Shown here: positions 45,476-57,239 of the stretch, in pieces | How positions within the stretch are numbered: position 1 is the first letter of the stretch | How the letters are laid out: each line of letters opens with the position of its first letter | DNA from: Nomia melanderi | Taxonomy: Eukaryota > Arthropoda > Insecta > Hymenoptera > Halictidae | Direction of reading: 5' to 3' | Length of the DNA stretch: 64,000 nt | NCBI RefSeq assembly: GCF_051020985.1 | Contig: NC_135008.1 | Coordinates: 4,960,001-5,024,000, forward strand | Notes under the pieces: generated by a model | Database searches by the model: none | What the model was told of the DNA's origin: nothing | What the model saw: only the letters and a program-made list of their open reading frames with translations | Program-made: the position numbers and the translations under genes

Positions 45476-45935
45476 TCCTGGCGTCTGTTATTTATTTTAC
45501 GCGAAAGGGCTTCGAACGATAGATTGATTGCTGCCGTTGTTATTATTGTTGGTGTTTGTTCGAGCGATACGAGAAACTTCAGTCAAGGCGTATTCGCGGA
45601 ACCGGATCCGGTTGACAGAGCGTAGATCGCAACTCCGTCGCAACAATGCTCGGCAAACTCGTGCAGCACGTCGATGCGAATCCGCTGAACCTTGTACCAC
45701 TTAAAACCGACGTCACTTTCTCCATATTCATGACCATCGCGGCTTTGTGCCGCGGCTCTCGCGTATAAAACCGCCCACGGGAACATGTTCGATGTCCGAC
45801 CGACGACGGGAGGCGGGTCTCGCTGACATTCGCGATGAAACACGCGCCGCGATTCAATCTTCTTCACCGGATACGCTCCGCCGCTGATTTTCTGGCTCTC
45901 TACGATCACTCGCGATTGATACTTTGGTACGCGAG
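45476..45935. other. GC-rich block with a TATA-like motif, no supported gene
   Basis: TATAAAACCGCC at 45,764-45,775 repeats the motif at 28,814. A 121-codon minus-strand frame spans it but overlaps another open frame and shows no domain. Confidence 0.35.
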
Positions 45936-46179
45936 TTAACACGTTCAATGCCGTACGATTTCATAGGGGAAAATGCGCGAAATGGAAAAAATGAAATATT
46001 AAATTATTCGATTGAATTGCATTATTATTAATGCACGTTCATCTGGCTGAATGTCGTTGCATTAGATAGCATTGTTTGGAATATAGAAGTGTTTCCAAAT
46101 GAACGTTTAATTGAGTGAACTATTGTAATTCGATTTGGTTAGGGGTCACCGGTGACCCTCGTGGCATTCAACGTGTTAA
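45936..46179. mobile_element. Family C TTAA element, complete (244 bp)
   Basis: Left TTAACACGTTCAATGCCGTA and inverted right TTAACACGTTGAATGCCACG match over the first 17 bases except one. The perfect palindrome GGGTCACCGGTGACCC (46,143-46,158) lies about 20 bases from the right TTAA. Relatives: 13,107-13,320, 38,814, 49,341, 60,180, 60,600. Confidence 0.9.
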
Positions 46180-46190
46180 ACGTCAATGAC

Positions 46191-46394
46191 TTAACACTTA
46201 GGTCTAAAGAACTGTAACTACAATCTTCTCCATTATCTTCAAATGAACTCATTGAATTATTTTAGTTAGAAACTGTGTTTTGTAAGAACAAGGACAATTT
46301 GATGAACTGCAAATAATCCCACTTTAAGACTTACTAATAACGAAAGGAAAGATAAAGAGAAGAAAATCTCCCTATTTGGTTGACTAAGTGTTGA
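46191..46394. mobile_element. Family H TTAA element (204 bp)
   Basis: TTAACACTTAGGTC and inverted TCAACACTTAGTCAACC share the first 11 bases but one. Its right 120 bp match 25,106-25,262 in inverse orientation. It starts 12 bases after the family C copy. Confidence 0.7.
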
Positions 46395-46443
46395 GCGTTT
46401 ATCTGTTGACAGTTTGTTAGTAGGCTTCTGAGTGACTACAGTA

Positions 46444-46796
46444 GAATATCAAATTTAAAATTTCAGATTTCAGATTTAAAATTTTCAATTTTAAAACTTT
46501 ATTCAATTTAAAATTTCCAATTAATCTGAAACCTGAAATTTAATTCAATTTAAAATGTTCAACAATCTGAAACCTGAAATTTAATTCCATTTGAAACTTT
46601 CAATTAATCTGAAACCTGAAATTTAATTCAATTTGAAACTCTCAGTTAATCTGACCTGACATTTAATTCAATTTAAAATTGTCAATTAATCTGAAACTGA
46701 CATTTAATTCAATTTAAAATTGTCAATCAATCTGAAACCTGAGATTTAATTCAATTTAAAACTTTCAATTAATCTGAAACCTGAAATTTGATATTC
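46444..46796. repeat. 41-42-bp tandem array bounded by 13-bp inverted repeats
   Basis: AATCTGAAACCTGAAATTTA recurs at 46,523, 46,564, 46,606, 46,648, 46,688, 46,729 and 46,771. The array is enclosed by GAATATCAAATTT (46,444) and AAATTTGATATTC (46,784), perfect inverted repeats. This may be a transposon whose interior was tandemly amplified. Confidence 0.85.
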
Positions 46797-47769
46797 CACA
46801 GTACAGTCACCGAGAAGGCTTCCGCTGGAAAATTTAAAATGCTCAATCTTTAATTCCAGATTAAATATTCTTCCACCAAAAATGTTCCCCGGAAGCAGAA
46901 CTTCGTTACCGTTACACTTTCGGGAATATAGGTTACTACGAGCGGGGAGATTAGGCTGGAAACCGCACTTGACCGCGCCAGAGCCGCCGCGGACACGTAA
47001 TTCCCGAAACGCGGAATTTCCTGCGGATCACTCGCCGTGTCTCGCTGCACTCGGTGTACCTTTAACTTGCTGCGGATTTTCGTGGTCTCGGTTGCTTCGG
47101 GAACGGAAATACACCCGGCGCGACAGTTGTCGAGGCGTAGATCAGCCGTACACCGAAAGGACCGTGGAACGGTGTCCGTGTGTGTTCGGGAATTAGTTTG
47201 TTGGTGTTAAAGCTTCTGTCCCTTGTTAGCGTTAACCTCGAATTTTAGACGGATTATGAGGAACGTGAGGGAACTGCAGAAACGTCTGGCCGCCGGTCTC
47301 GCCGACTGCCTCGTTAGTCGCCGCATGGTTATCTCCACCGCTATGATCGACAATGACTTTCCGTAGAAGATTAATTATATTATCGAGTCGACCGAATTTC
47401 GTCCGCGATTCCGTTGAAACATTCATAGTGCTCCCGGACGAGCCCCCAAGTTTATAGTGGGGGTATTATTATAGATAATACGAGAATAGTAGGAGAAAGA
47501 GAATTTTATTTGAAACAGTATAATTATTTCATCACAGCTCACAATAAAACACTAACTAAATTAAACGCACACACTATTTATATACTGAGATGCTCTTGTC
47601 TCACTCATACACTTTCTAGAACATTCTTCCATCACCATTAACTTCACATATATTTGAAATATTCTGGATTCTTAAAAAAAAGAATATTATTAACATATGG
47701 AGAAAATCAATATAATCTAGAATATTCCAACGCTTTGAAAAATTTTCAGAAAATTGAAAATTCTTTAAC
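46797..47769. other. GC-rich block then AT-rich spacer, no supported gene
   Basis: Frames at 46,882-47,196 (104 codons) and 47,232-47,426 lack recognisable domains. 47,460-47,769 is AT-rich and empty. Confidence 0.4.
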
Positions 47770-47911
47770 ATGTATTCGATCTTTTAGTTTCCTTGCACAG
47801 AATTCGGATGTGTGGAAAATCGAATGATTTTAAGGTTTTCTTTAAGATTCATTGAAATATTTGATATTAGAACTGGTGCAATATTGGAGCCTACAGAGTT
47901 CGAAGGGTTAA
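47770..47911 (-). mobile_element. Family B TTAA element, truncated, inverted
   Basis: Contains TCGATCTTTTAG, the ATTCGGATGTGTGGAAAATC stretch and the terminus GCCTACAGAGTTCGAAGGGTTAA, colinear with 32,587-32,816. The distal end is lost. Confidence 0.75.
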
Positions 47912-48060
47912 ATTAAACTTTGTATTGCTGCGTGAAACATTTAAATAAAATAACTTTACTGCTGAATTTATCTGTGAATTGTCGTCAAAATCAGTTTCAA
48001 TGTCGACTATATCGAAAATTGAATATTTCCAGTGAAAAGCTTTCGAGTGCAAATGGTTAA
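47912..48060. mobile_element. Family A right-half fragment
   Basis: Ends CTTTCGAGTGCAAATGGTTAA (TTAA 48,057-48,060) after an interior with AAATAAAATAACTTTACTG. It follows directly on the family B fragment. Confidence 0.6.
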
Positions 48061-49340
48061 CTTACAATGATTTCACAAATTTAGTCGTATGTTCTGAATT
48101 GACTTTTTGACTTTTCCAATAACGATTATGCAATTAAACACAGGAAATCTCCAAAATTCTATTCAGCAGAAATGATTAGACTGAGAAAATTTTCAGTTCA
48201 AATTTCAAAAGATGTCTTACACCTTCGGTAGAAATAATCCCAATTCTATGCTCTCAGCTGTTTCAATTCAAACGAATAGATCCCGAACAGACTAAAGAAT
48301 AATAAAAGTAATTACGAACGCATCAACGGAAATAATTCTACATGAAACGAAGCAATTAAACGAAGACGTCGACGAATCGAATGGAACAAAGGACAACGCA
48401 GGCGAAACAGGCGATAATGCTTCTGCGAAGCGATAATTAACTTTCCCACGATTCACGCGGTTCATCGCGGGTACGTCGGCGAGAACGCGCTCGGCGCTGT
48501 TTCACGATTTCACGGCGGCGCCGACAAAGATGTCGACTAATGGAATTCGCGAGTTATCGTTTCGCGCGCTGATTTCGCGCCCGTTCTATCGTGCGAGTCG
48601 CTTTTCCGCGGGTATTCCGGAATAATCGAGGTTCCAGCGGCGAAGCTGCTTTTTTTCCCGTGAAATAATCAGCGGGAACGGGCTCGAAATGGAAACTTTT
48701 TCCCACGGACACTGGAAACAATCGCGGTCGCGCCCGAAAACGGGAAGTCGGTATTTTTCCCCCCCCGTAAAACCGAGCTCTGGGATATCGGTCGCGCCGA
48801 TCGAAAATTCGTCGAATTTTTTCCCTCTCTGCGATCTCTGGAACGCCCGCGAAACCAGAGGAGATGAAACAGCCGCGGTTTTCAGTGGTAACACGGAACC
48901 GCTGTCTTTCCGAATTACGCGGCAGCTTGTTGTAAAAAATCATTTTTATCGGGGTATCATTATCGACTTCCTAGGGATACCAGACTTTGATGGGGACGTC
49001 GGGAGTTTCGAATTAAAATGGAAAAATCTGGATCGGAAGAGACGCTGCGCGAAAGGACAAAAAGACTTTGAATTAAATTCCTTTTAACTGTTACAATTAA
49101 TTGCAATCAATCCCTTTGATACTAGCGATGACTATAGTCACCTGATATCTTTGTACATAACTCATTGTTGTCAATCGTGTGACGTAGGTTTCTGTGTATT
49201 ATAGTTTTCAAATGTATCACACGGAATTTAACTAGTATGCAATGTTTGGAATCTGAATATTTGTAATGTTAACCTAATCCTCTATAAATCATACGTTTGT
49301 AAAATTTCACTTGGTATCGAAAGGGTTGAATTTCATTTCG
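48061..49340. other. AT-rich then GC-rich unique DNA, no supported gene
   Basis: 48,540-49,087 is GC-rich and open on both strands (129 and 132 codons) without domains. The flanks are AT-rich. Confidence 0.4.
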
Positions 49341-49594
49341 TTAACACGAACGCCTCACGATTTCCTAGAGCAAACTACGCAAAACGGAAAAAATATGTCA
49401 AATCATTTCATTGAATTGCATTATTATTACATATTCATCCAGCTGAATGTCACCGCATTAAGTAGTATTATTTATAATATAGAAATGTCAAATAATCAAC
49501 GTTTAATTGCATGAACCATACTAATTCGATTTGGTTGGGTTCACCGCGCCAACTATTGCAATTACTTCAATAAGATCTACACTTCACGTATTAA
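49341..49594. mobile_element. Family C TTAA element with decayed palindrome (254 bp)
   Basis: Starts TTAACACGAACGCCTCACGA and keeps the family interior (GAATTGCATTATTATTA.AT.TTCATC.AGCTGAATGTC). The palindrome has degraded to GGGTTCACCGCGCC. It ends at the TTAA that opens the next element. Confidence 0.75.
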
Positions 49595-49826
49595 CCCTTT
49601 GCACTCTTTGTTTCTCAGTAGATATATTTGAACATTTTCTGACGAGACGAATTGCTTGAAACTAATTTAACGATAATTCACAGATAAACTAACCAACAAA
49701 GCTATTTTATTGAAATACTTCACATTGCGATACAAAGTTCAATTTAAAATAGTAAATATCCAATTTCATAGTTTTGTATCAAATCAAGTGGTGACTAGTA
49801 GTCACCTTTCGAGTGCAAAGGGTTAA
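49591..49826. mobile_element. Family A TTAA element, complete (236 bp)
   Basis: TTAACCCTTTGCACTC and GAGTGCAAAGGGTTAA are perfect inverted ends. The palindrome GGTGACTAGTAGTCACC lies just inside the right end. This is the best reference copy of family A in the window. Confidence 0.9.
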
Positions 49827-50482
49827 AATTTACTTAATTCCAATTTCTCACGTATCGAATCAAAAGCATTCCGCGCAAAGATCTACAGACGACGAGTCAC
49901 GTTCGCAGGTCGAAGAGCTAATAGCTACGAGGTTTCCGATTATGGTTACCGGAACAACGCGACTATCCGCCCTCGATCCTTGATGGATTACTCGGCGGTC
50001 CCCTTTCGCGCGACGGCATCGAAGAAAAATGGCTAAGTAGCGGAAACCGGGGAACAACGGAGTTCGAATAAAAGGGGAGGAACCGGGTGGAAGGGAAACG
50101 GGGGTGAAACGCGGTTCGTTCTTGTCGTTGGCCAGCGAGGCACGAGCGCGAACAGCGGTAGGATCCCCGAAGAAGCATGAAAACGTGGCCGACCGACCGG
50201 GACAAAGGGCACAAAGGGTGAAGCGAGCGAACCCGATATCGGCGGAACGGTAGAAATAACGCGAGGAATTCGCGAGAGCGTGCCGGGGACTTTCTATTTC
50301 GTAATGGCGCCGCGGGTGATGTAATATCTCGCTGCACTCGCTGAAATTGATACGTCGGGAAGTTAGCTAAGACGCGGGAGAACGATGACGTTGGACAGCC
50401 TCGATTCGACTCGCTCCGGTGCAGCGTTTCCCAACCGGTTCGTCGGGAATTTCTGCTGGTTTGCAGAGAGGGAACAGTGTCC
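49827..50482. other. GC-rich block, no supported gene
   Basis: Unique CpG-rich DNA; a 124-codon minus-strand frame (49,963-50,337) has no recognisable domain. Confidence 0.4.
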
Positions 50483-50565
50483 CTCAGAATTTTACGCGGG
50501 GACCCCTTTCGTTCGCGTTATCTTCGTTTCACTCTGAACTCCGAGCAACTTTCTACATATCAGAT
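50483..50565 (+). repeat. Dispersed repeat shared with 40,201-40,284
   Basis: Same ordered words as the 40.2-kb copy, including CTCTGAACTCCGAG and CTACATATCA. Confidence 0.75.
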
Positions 50566-50589
50566 ATATACGTATCTGTATTGTAGTAT

Positions 50590-50752
50590 GACCGGCGTTG
50601 AATGAAAATGTTTAATAACTGAAATAACTAGATTATAGTGTGATCTAATAATCTTGTACCAAATAATTGATAATTATTCCTTCTTATTTTTTCTACAAAA
50701 GAATAAGTGATACGTGAAACGCTGAAGTTTCTCGTGGCAGTCGACGTGTTAA
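50590..50752. mobile_element. Family E element, right part
   Basis: AATAACTAGATTATAG, CAAAAGAATAAGTGATAC and CTCGTGGCAGTCGACGTGTTAA match the complete family E copy (9,916-10,153) and the partial copy ending at 27,892. The left terminus is uncertain. Confidence 0.65.
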
Positions 50753-50845
50753 GACTTCGATGTACAATTTCATTTCCCTTGCGAAATATATTCCTCGTGC
50801 GTAAAGTTAACCCTAGTCGCTTCGAAGTAAACGGTTTCTCATTAT

Positions 50846-51201
50846 TGTAGTATTGTAGTTTTAAGACAGTGGGACAGCGAGTGTTCTAAGGGCCATGAAA
50901 GAGAAAGCTCGTGGAGACCATGTCCAAGGGTTGGTGGGTTTCTCCGAAGGATGCGTAAGCGAGGATGATGAGTGCGTGGTGAGAGTGGGCTGTGTTTGAG
51001 AATTTGTTGGAAGTGTGAGTAAGAAGAATGCTTGTGGGAGAGAATGATTTTCAAGTGATGGCGAGAGATTTCGAGAGTTGCGTTGACTAGAGAAGAGAAA
51101 AGATCTACACTGCTATATCGTTTCTATTTATTTGTTTTTATTCAATTATCTATTCCTGTGTTTTTTTAAATAAAACATATTTAAATACCATTCATACCAC
51201 A
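50846..51201 (+). mobile_element. Solo-LTR-like element, copy 2 (356 bp)
   Basis: TGTAGTATTGTAG...TCATACCACA, nearly colinear with 27,986-28,345 with a few short indels. AAATAAAACATATTT precedes the end. The left flank (ATATTCCTCGTGCG...CATTAT) is shared with copy 1 but the right flank differs. Confidence 0.65.
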
Positions 51202-52956
51202 GTATAAAATGGTTTCATCACTAGTTCGCAGTGAATACTTCAAAGAAACCTGTTTACTCCTATCCAAAGAATGGATATTTACTCTCAGATAATTCTCGTT
51301 CCCTACGAAAGTCTATCGTTACATAATCTATCTTACGAAACACTTTCCGTACTTTCCAACGAAGCACGTTGCGAACCGCTGTTCCCTAGTACACGCGTGC
51401 GAGGAGACAGTTCCTCGAATATTTCTGAAATCCAAGTGCCGGAGACTAGAAAATCCCGAATATTCCGCTGCAACGAAATCCATCCGCTCCGGTTGCTCGA
51501 ACGCTGAAACAAAGCCGACGAAAAAATCGGGGCCGGAGAATTCGCTGGGGACCGGTGACACAAATTTTTCGAACGTGCACAATGGAGCTCGCGGAAGGAT
51601 CGCGGGGGCGCGAAAAGAAAAGATCCGGCGGCGTCTATCAGCGACGGTGCCCCGACGTCCGTGGAATCGCGGAGGCGCTCGGATAGGGACAGGAGCCGCG
51701 AAGACGCGTAGAAATAAGACGGTAGTCGTGCACGCCGTGCCTAGAGTCACTGTAAACGTCGTAGAAGGAAGCGGAGGGAGATTGGCAGCGTCGAAGAAGA
51801 CGAACGGTAGAGAGGGATGGAGAGATTGTGACGGAAGGGTGGAGAAGAGAAGAAAGGCGAAGAGAAGAGAAGCGGGAGAAGGGTGGCGGGAGGAGGTTGG
51901 TGGATTTTGCGAGCAGCGGAGGGGGCGGGGGTGGCGCCGCGGGCCGCGCCGTCGCTCAGCATCCCTCGTTTCCACCCGCCCACCCTTGTAAAGGCGCACC
52001 CTCACGCCGAGAGTATCTGGTAGTCATACGCTGGCCCGTTGCGAGCCCGCCGATATACCGCGCCTCTCTCGCACGCTCGTGCGATCGCTACGTGCACGCT
52101 TTGATCGCGACAAACTGCGTGGTTGCGCGTTGACCCAGTTCGCCGAGAGACACGGGAGCGCGACGATTGAACGCCACGGTGTGGAGAAACAGGGGAGAAA
52201 GGTGGCAAGTTGACGGAGAGAAGGGGGCAGAGAACGGTGGAGCGTCGACGGAGAAAGAAGCGGCGGAATAATCGAGAGACAGGATATATCTGGTGACGGG
52301 ATCGAGTGTCGGCGAAGGGCGGCAGTGTAAACACGCGCGACTCGCTGGGAGGCGCCGCGAGGCCGCCGCCGGAGAACAGCCGGAGAACGTCGCAGGGAAT
52401 CCTCCTCGAGCAGCGTCGCTCACATGGTCTGTGTTTTGCTCGTCCACCCTCCTCCCTGCGTGGCTCCCGCCCGGCACTCGTTCACGCGAGCGAGCCGAAC
52501 CTGCTAGACGAGGCGCGTGAACGCTGACACCGGAGCCGCCTCCTTTAACCCTCTCCCGTGTGATGACCGCGAGACGGTGCTGTCGGTGAGCTGCGCGCCG
52601 GTTCTAGATCGGCCACGCTGGAAATCGCCGCTGACGCGTCGGCATAGCCAGTAGGATCTTTCCCGTTGACGCATCGTCGTCTCGTGTCCATCTACGCGAG
52701 TGTCAGTTTATACCGGACGCTCGTGGGATCTCCTGTTAAGTCGTTGTAGAACTACTTCGCACGACTGCCGGAGGTCAAGAGCAAAGGGATCGCTGACGAC
52801 GATCGACGGACGAGGAGGGAGACCAGCGAGCAGCAGCTTCGGCTACTTCGTCTCCGCTGAAACGCGTCCTTTGCTGGACACTCGCGGCGGACAGCTTCCA
52901 TCCCCGCCCACGAGAGGACTAATTCACTCGCGGCGAGTATCACGGTGATCGATACG
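51202..52956 (+). promoter_or_regulatory. CpG-rich, repeat-free candidate promoter / 5' leader region
   Basis: This is the start of the longest repeat-poor stretch. 51,900-52,950 is GC-rich and purine-biased in places (GGAGAAGGGTGGCGGGAGGA), with a splice-donor match TGTCG|GTGAGC at 52,585. TCAGTTT at about 52,702 fits an insect initiator. It precedes the small ORF at 52,957. A promoter and long 5' leader is inference. Confidence 0.3.
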
Positions 52957-53145
52957 ATGGATACGTTCCTGATAATAGGCATCTGCTTCCTGTGCTACGA
53001 GATGTGCGACCTGATCCGGCGTTACGCCACACCGCAATCCGCGGAAAAGCGCCGCTCGCTCGAAACTTCCGCAGCACCGCCCTCGCAACGCGTGTTCTCG
53101 ATCTCCCACAGGATGCAGAACCGTCCAGCCTGTTGCCCGCAGTAA
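52957..53145 (+). CDS. Small ORF (62 aa) with hydrophobic N-terminus, product unknown
   Basis: ATG with A at -3 and G at +4 (ACGATGG). Residues 4-13 are hydrophobic (FLIIGICFLC), followed by acidic and basic residues (YEMCDLIRRY) and a polar, Ser/Pro/Arg-rich tail. This fits a short signal-anchor or uORF peptide. No family is recognised. It lies in the candidate 5' region, so it may be an upstream ORF of a larger transcript. Confidence 0.3.
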   Translation: MDTFLIIGICFLCYEMCDLIRRYATPQSAEKRRSLETSAAPPSQRVFSISHRMQNRPACCPQ

Positions 53146-54840
53146 GCCGAAGATCATCTGCCCTCATCGGCTTACCGAAACCGACGCGACGGTCCGCCGG
53201 AACTTCCCGCGAACCTACCGAAACTTCCAGCCGGACGTCGGCGATCCGTCACCCATCGACGCGTCGGCCGCTGAGCGTGTCAGCTGACCCTCGCCGGACA
53301 CCGACAGAGAAGATACACTTCCGCGATTGGCTCGAACAGTTCCCAGCTAATGAAGAGCGCAGGAATAGTCGGCCGCTGAAGATTCTTCCGCGACTGCGGC
53401 GGTCCGGAGTGTCCGCATTCTGGAGCACGGTGGCCTGAACTAATTCACTCGCCTAATTCACCCGCGATCTCGTCTCCGGGAGACTCGATACAATTCCGAC
53501 TGCACGATCAACGCGGCGATTAATCGTCCGACCGATCCTCGGGCGCAGAGAGCAATCTTCCCGCAAGGGACTCGCCGGGACAATACCGGCATTGACGGGA
53601 AGATTAGATCAAAGATCCAGCTGCGCCGACATTAACCCGAATTCCGTTCTCCCAAAGGAATGCAGCCTAGAATTGCGTGACGGAGGCGGAACGCGAGCAT
53701 TAATCCGTCAACCGATCGACCGACGGACAGCGGTCGGAGCAAGGCTCCCGGTGACGTTTACACGAATCAGCATGACAGCGCGATCCTAATAGAGCCGGGG
53801 CGAAGCGTCGGTCAGATCGAGCCGAGCCGAGCCGTGTTCTCGGCCGATAGCACTCGGCGTCGCGAGAGAAGGAGCGCGGAATTCGTGTGCCAGCGGCCCG
53901 ACAAATCTACCGGACATGATGGAGCGTGTCCCGCGGCCGGATCGATAGGGAGACGACGCGAGTCGCGCCGATAGGATCGCCGCAGCACGTACACACCGGC
54001 AATCGCGATCGATCGCGACGATTCGGATCGATGCAGCGGAGACCGTGCGCTGCGTGAAAGATGCGCGCTCCAGCGGAGCCGAGGGCAGCGGAAACATCCT
54101 CGCGTTGCTCCCGCGAGTGTCGTTTAAACTGAGAGTCGATGCGACAACGGGGATCTCACTCCCGGCGAAGTTGCTCCGTCGCGACGACGAGCCGTTTCTG
54201 TATCCCTCCTTCAAAACAGCGGTGTTCCCCGACGGAACGTCCAGGTTTCCCGATCGTCGCTGTGTATCGGTCTCCGCCTCTTCGTCCCGCGAGTACAGTT
54301 ACGCGCGGATGCATGGGAATACGATCGCCGACGTTCCCCGGACGCTGCCGGGATCCGAAAAGAAACTCGTGCACCGAGAGACGCTGAACCGAGAGTCCCG
54401 CTGGCTGGCTGCACGTGGCGCGATTCGAGGCGCTTATCGTCCTTGGAAGATCGAGACCCACTGGAACTCGATTCGACCCGTTGCGTTCGGCCTAGCTCTT
54501 TGCCGCCACCGTGCAGAATAAAGTCCCCTCGACGTTTCAGACTGGAGACAGCGAACGCTTCCCTTCTCGGAGAATCGTCTGGAAGCGAATGAACTGTTCC
54601 TGGACGACCAGCTTCGATCCAGCTCGACCTATCGCTTGTCCATGTGCTGTTTCTGTTAAGTGCTTCAAGCTGTCGTTACACGTCCGAATGGTTATTGTCG
54701 AGAGTTTCGTCGGTTGAGATCAGAGACTGACTTCGGAGGCTGAATAGAGGACGTTTTCTATCGGCGGCCAGCCAGCTGCGGCTGGTCCTTTAGGGGATTG
54801 GTTGAAAAAGTTACCGGATCGTTGCGATAGGAGAGGAGAG
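53146..54840. other. GC-rich repeat-free DNA, possible leader or intron
   Basis: Many overlapping open frames on both strands (up to 158 codons), none with a clear ATG-initiated domain. Absence of transposons over about 3 kb contrasts with the rest of the window and hints at functional constraint. Confidence 0.35.
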
Positions 54841-55044
54841 ATGGACTCGTTGGAACGACTGATGAGCGCAGGAGTGCACCAGCCAGCCGTAACGGCGGCC
54901 GCCAGGTCGCCAAACACCTTCGTGCAGGCCAACCTTTGCTCTGTAATTGGCAGGAAGGGTCGTCATCTGACTGGCACTTTCTGCTTGACCGGGGACACGA
55001 TGGAAGGCATTATACAATGTCTCGTCTTCCTCAAAGCCTTCTCG
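54841..55044 (+). CDS. Candidate first coding exon, product unknown
   Basis: An ATG in good context (GAGATGG) opens 68 codons that end exactly in phase 0 at CTCG|GTAAGA (donor after 55,044). An in-frame second ATG at 55,000 has ideal context (ACGATGG) and would encode MEGIIQCLVFLKAFS, which reads like the start of a signal peptide. Past the donor the frame stops after 12 more codons. Joining to an acceptor at 56,149 gives an early stop, so the true next exon is unknown. Confidence 0.3.
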
Positions 55045-57239
55045 GTAAGAATATTCATTATACTGTTCCGCGGTTCCGAGTAGTCGCGTGATTATTTAAA
55101 TCGTCTGACTACGCACGGGTCGAGAAACAGTGAAACTGCTTAACGTTGGCTTGTTTCACAAAGGGCTTTCTCACCGTTGAAGTTGTTTTACTACGAAGGT
55201 AAATTCGACGATGAACAAGCGAAGAGTATAGTAAGGATATTGCTCCCAAAGAAACGCAACGACGTAATTTTCGCTTGTAACTCGTCGCGACGTCGGGTAA
55301 GAGGGTTTCTAACTGTTCAAGTTTTTTTATTATAAACGCCAGTTCGAAGTGCCTCGGGAATATCGCTTTCGCGGAAAGTCGTAGCCGCCATCCGCGAGGA
55401 ACGACGGTAAACCTAACCCGTCGTGTTCCTCTTACCCGGAATATCGGACTAATACCCTGGAAACCTGTTCCATTTAACGGCGGTGCAAGTAGATGGGAAA
55501 CAATGTCGAAATTGTTTGGCAAACATTCGTGGAACGTCCGTTGTAGAAAGCATGTCACCGGGGAGCGCGATAATGATGGCAATATGCCGCGAATGAGACC
55601 TAACTGTAGTTCCAGTCGAAAGACGCGCGCCACGTTCGGTTTAATCCGCGAAGAATGTGCGAGAGAGTGATCCTGCATGGAAAAATCCATCAGAATGGCT
55701 TGATCGTACGAGATAATGCACTATCAAAGCTGTACGATTTTGTAGAACACGGTATCTCGCGTTTGTCTGGCTACACGCGGGTTAAACTACTGCTGTTGTC
55801 CGAGGAAACTCGGAACAAACTACTAATATGGTCTGCACATGGTACATACTGCTGTAGCGGTTTAATCGTACACGTTAGACACCAGATTGTCTGATCACAT
55901 GCGATTTGTACTACTGAAAATATTCTCGAAATCCGAGGGAATGAAACGAATTTATACGAGATACTGTAATTAGTATAGTGGGAGTTGATAGAGGATATTC
56001 GAATGAGTCTGACAATACGTGATTCATACTACTGAACTACTTCGACTCGTTTTCCACCGATCAACCTCGATTCAGCGGAGTCACCCGATTACAGTGGACT
56101 ACCGGAACACTGAGCGACGCCTGGGACCTCGCGTTAATTATCTTTTCAGTTAAGAACCCCCCGGAGAAGTCCGTTAAAGCGGAGCTCGGAATAAATTCGG
56201 AGATTCTTGCCGAACCATTCATGCGCGCAACAACAGCTACAACTCGAGCGAACTGTTATACGGGTGTACCGGATATCCGAAGTAATTAGCTGGCTTTCGG
56301 AGCGCCGAGTAGAATTAGCGATCCGAAGTTGCCGCGAGTTCCGGTAATTTCGGGAGTCTAATCATTTTCGCTGAATGGAATATCTTCGCGAGTTCGGCTC
56401 GTTCGAGCGATGCCTCTGATTCGAGAAGAATTCCGGTCGCGGGGGGAGCATAATGCTCGGTGTTATTGAAACTTCAAAGCAGAGGGTGAGTCACAGCTTT
56501 CGGGCTTCCATCGATTGCGAGTCCGAGAAGAACGCGTTCGGTTCCCGGCGAACCCTAAACTATCCCTTCAGGCATTCCCCGCGCATAAATCTGTGCCAGC
56601 CCTTCCCAACCTCCGACGCTGCACCACCCCTGGAACTTCCCTCCAATGAAATCGCAACCCTCAATCAATAGATACACTCGCGCCGTCCAATGGTATTTTT
56701 TCGGAACCCTGTCAGTCGCTTTTTTCCGCGCACTCGAAATCCATTTTGAAAGTCAACGGTTGAAACTTGAAGCGTTCGCGTGTTTATTCGAAACTATCGG
56801 CTTTGGATGTCATATTGAACGCGTCGACTATCACGGAAGTCTAGAGAGTTTCGTATGACACTTATTTTTTGCGACGGTAAATGGGAATTTATCGCTATAC
56901 TAACGTTACGCTGTCACTTACGTTATTAGACGTTTTCAGTATCAATCGTCTTACGTATTACAGTCAAGCAACTCGCCAGCGTTGATGACCTGCGGCTGTC
57001 AACAGCAGCCAACGTGTTAAATCGCGTAACACAAATTTAATACACTGGTCACTGAACTACGCGGTTCAAGCGGTCGCAGTAGTACGTATAAACGATTAGT
57101 CAGGCAAATAAGATTAATTCGTCTATTCGCTGGCTACCAAATGGTATTGAATAATACAACAGATGTTTCCTTTTAGAAATCAATGAACTCATAGCTAATG
57201 TGAATTATTAAATTTATCTCATTCCAATGTTAAAGTTTT
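55045..57239. other. Repeat-poor mixed DNA with splice-like sites
   Basis: TTAATTATCTTTTCAG at 56,134-56,149 is a good acceptor match. ATGCTCGGTGTTATTGAAAC at 56,453 leads into CAGAGG|GTGAGT (donor after 56,485), a possible 11-codon exon piece. A 193-codon minus-strand frame (55,109-55,690) has no recognisable domain. None of this can be assembled into a gene. Confidence 0.3.

Noticed and set aside
56134..56485. Joining the 55,044 donor to the 56,149 acceptor as exon 2
   Set aside because: The phase-0 join meets a stop after 14 codons, so it does not build a plausible protein.
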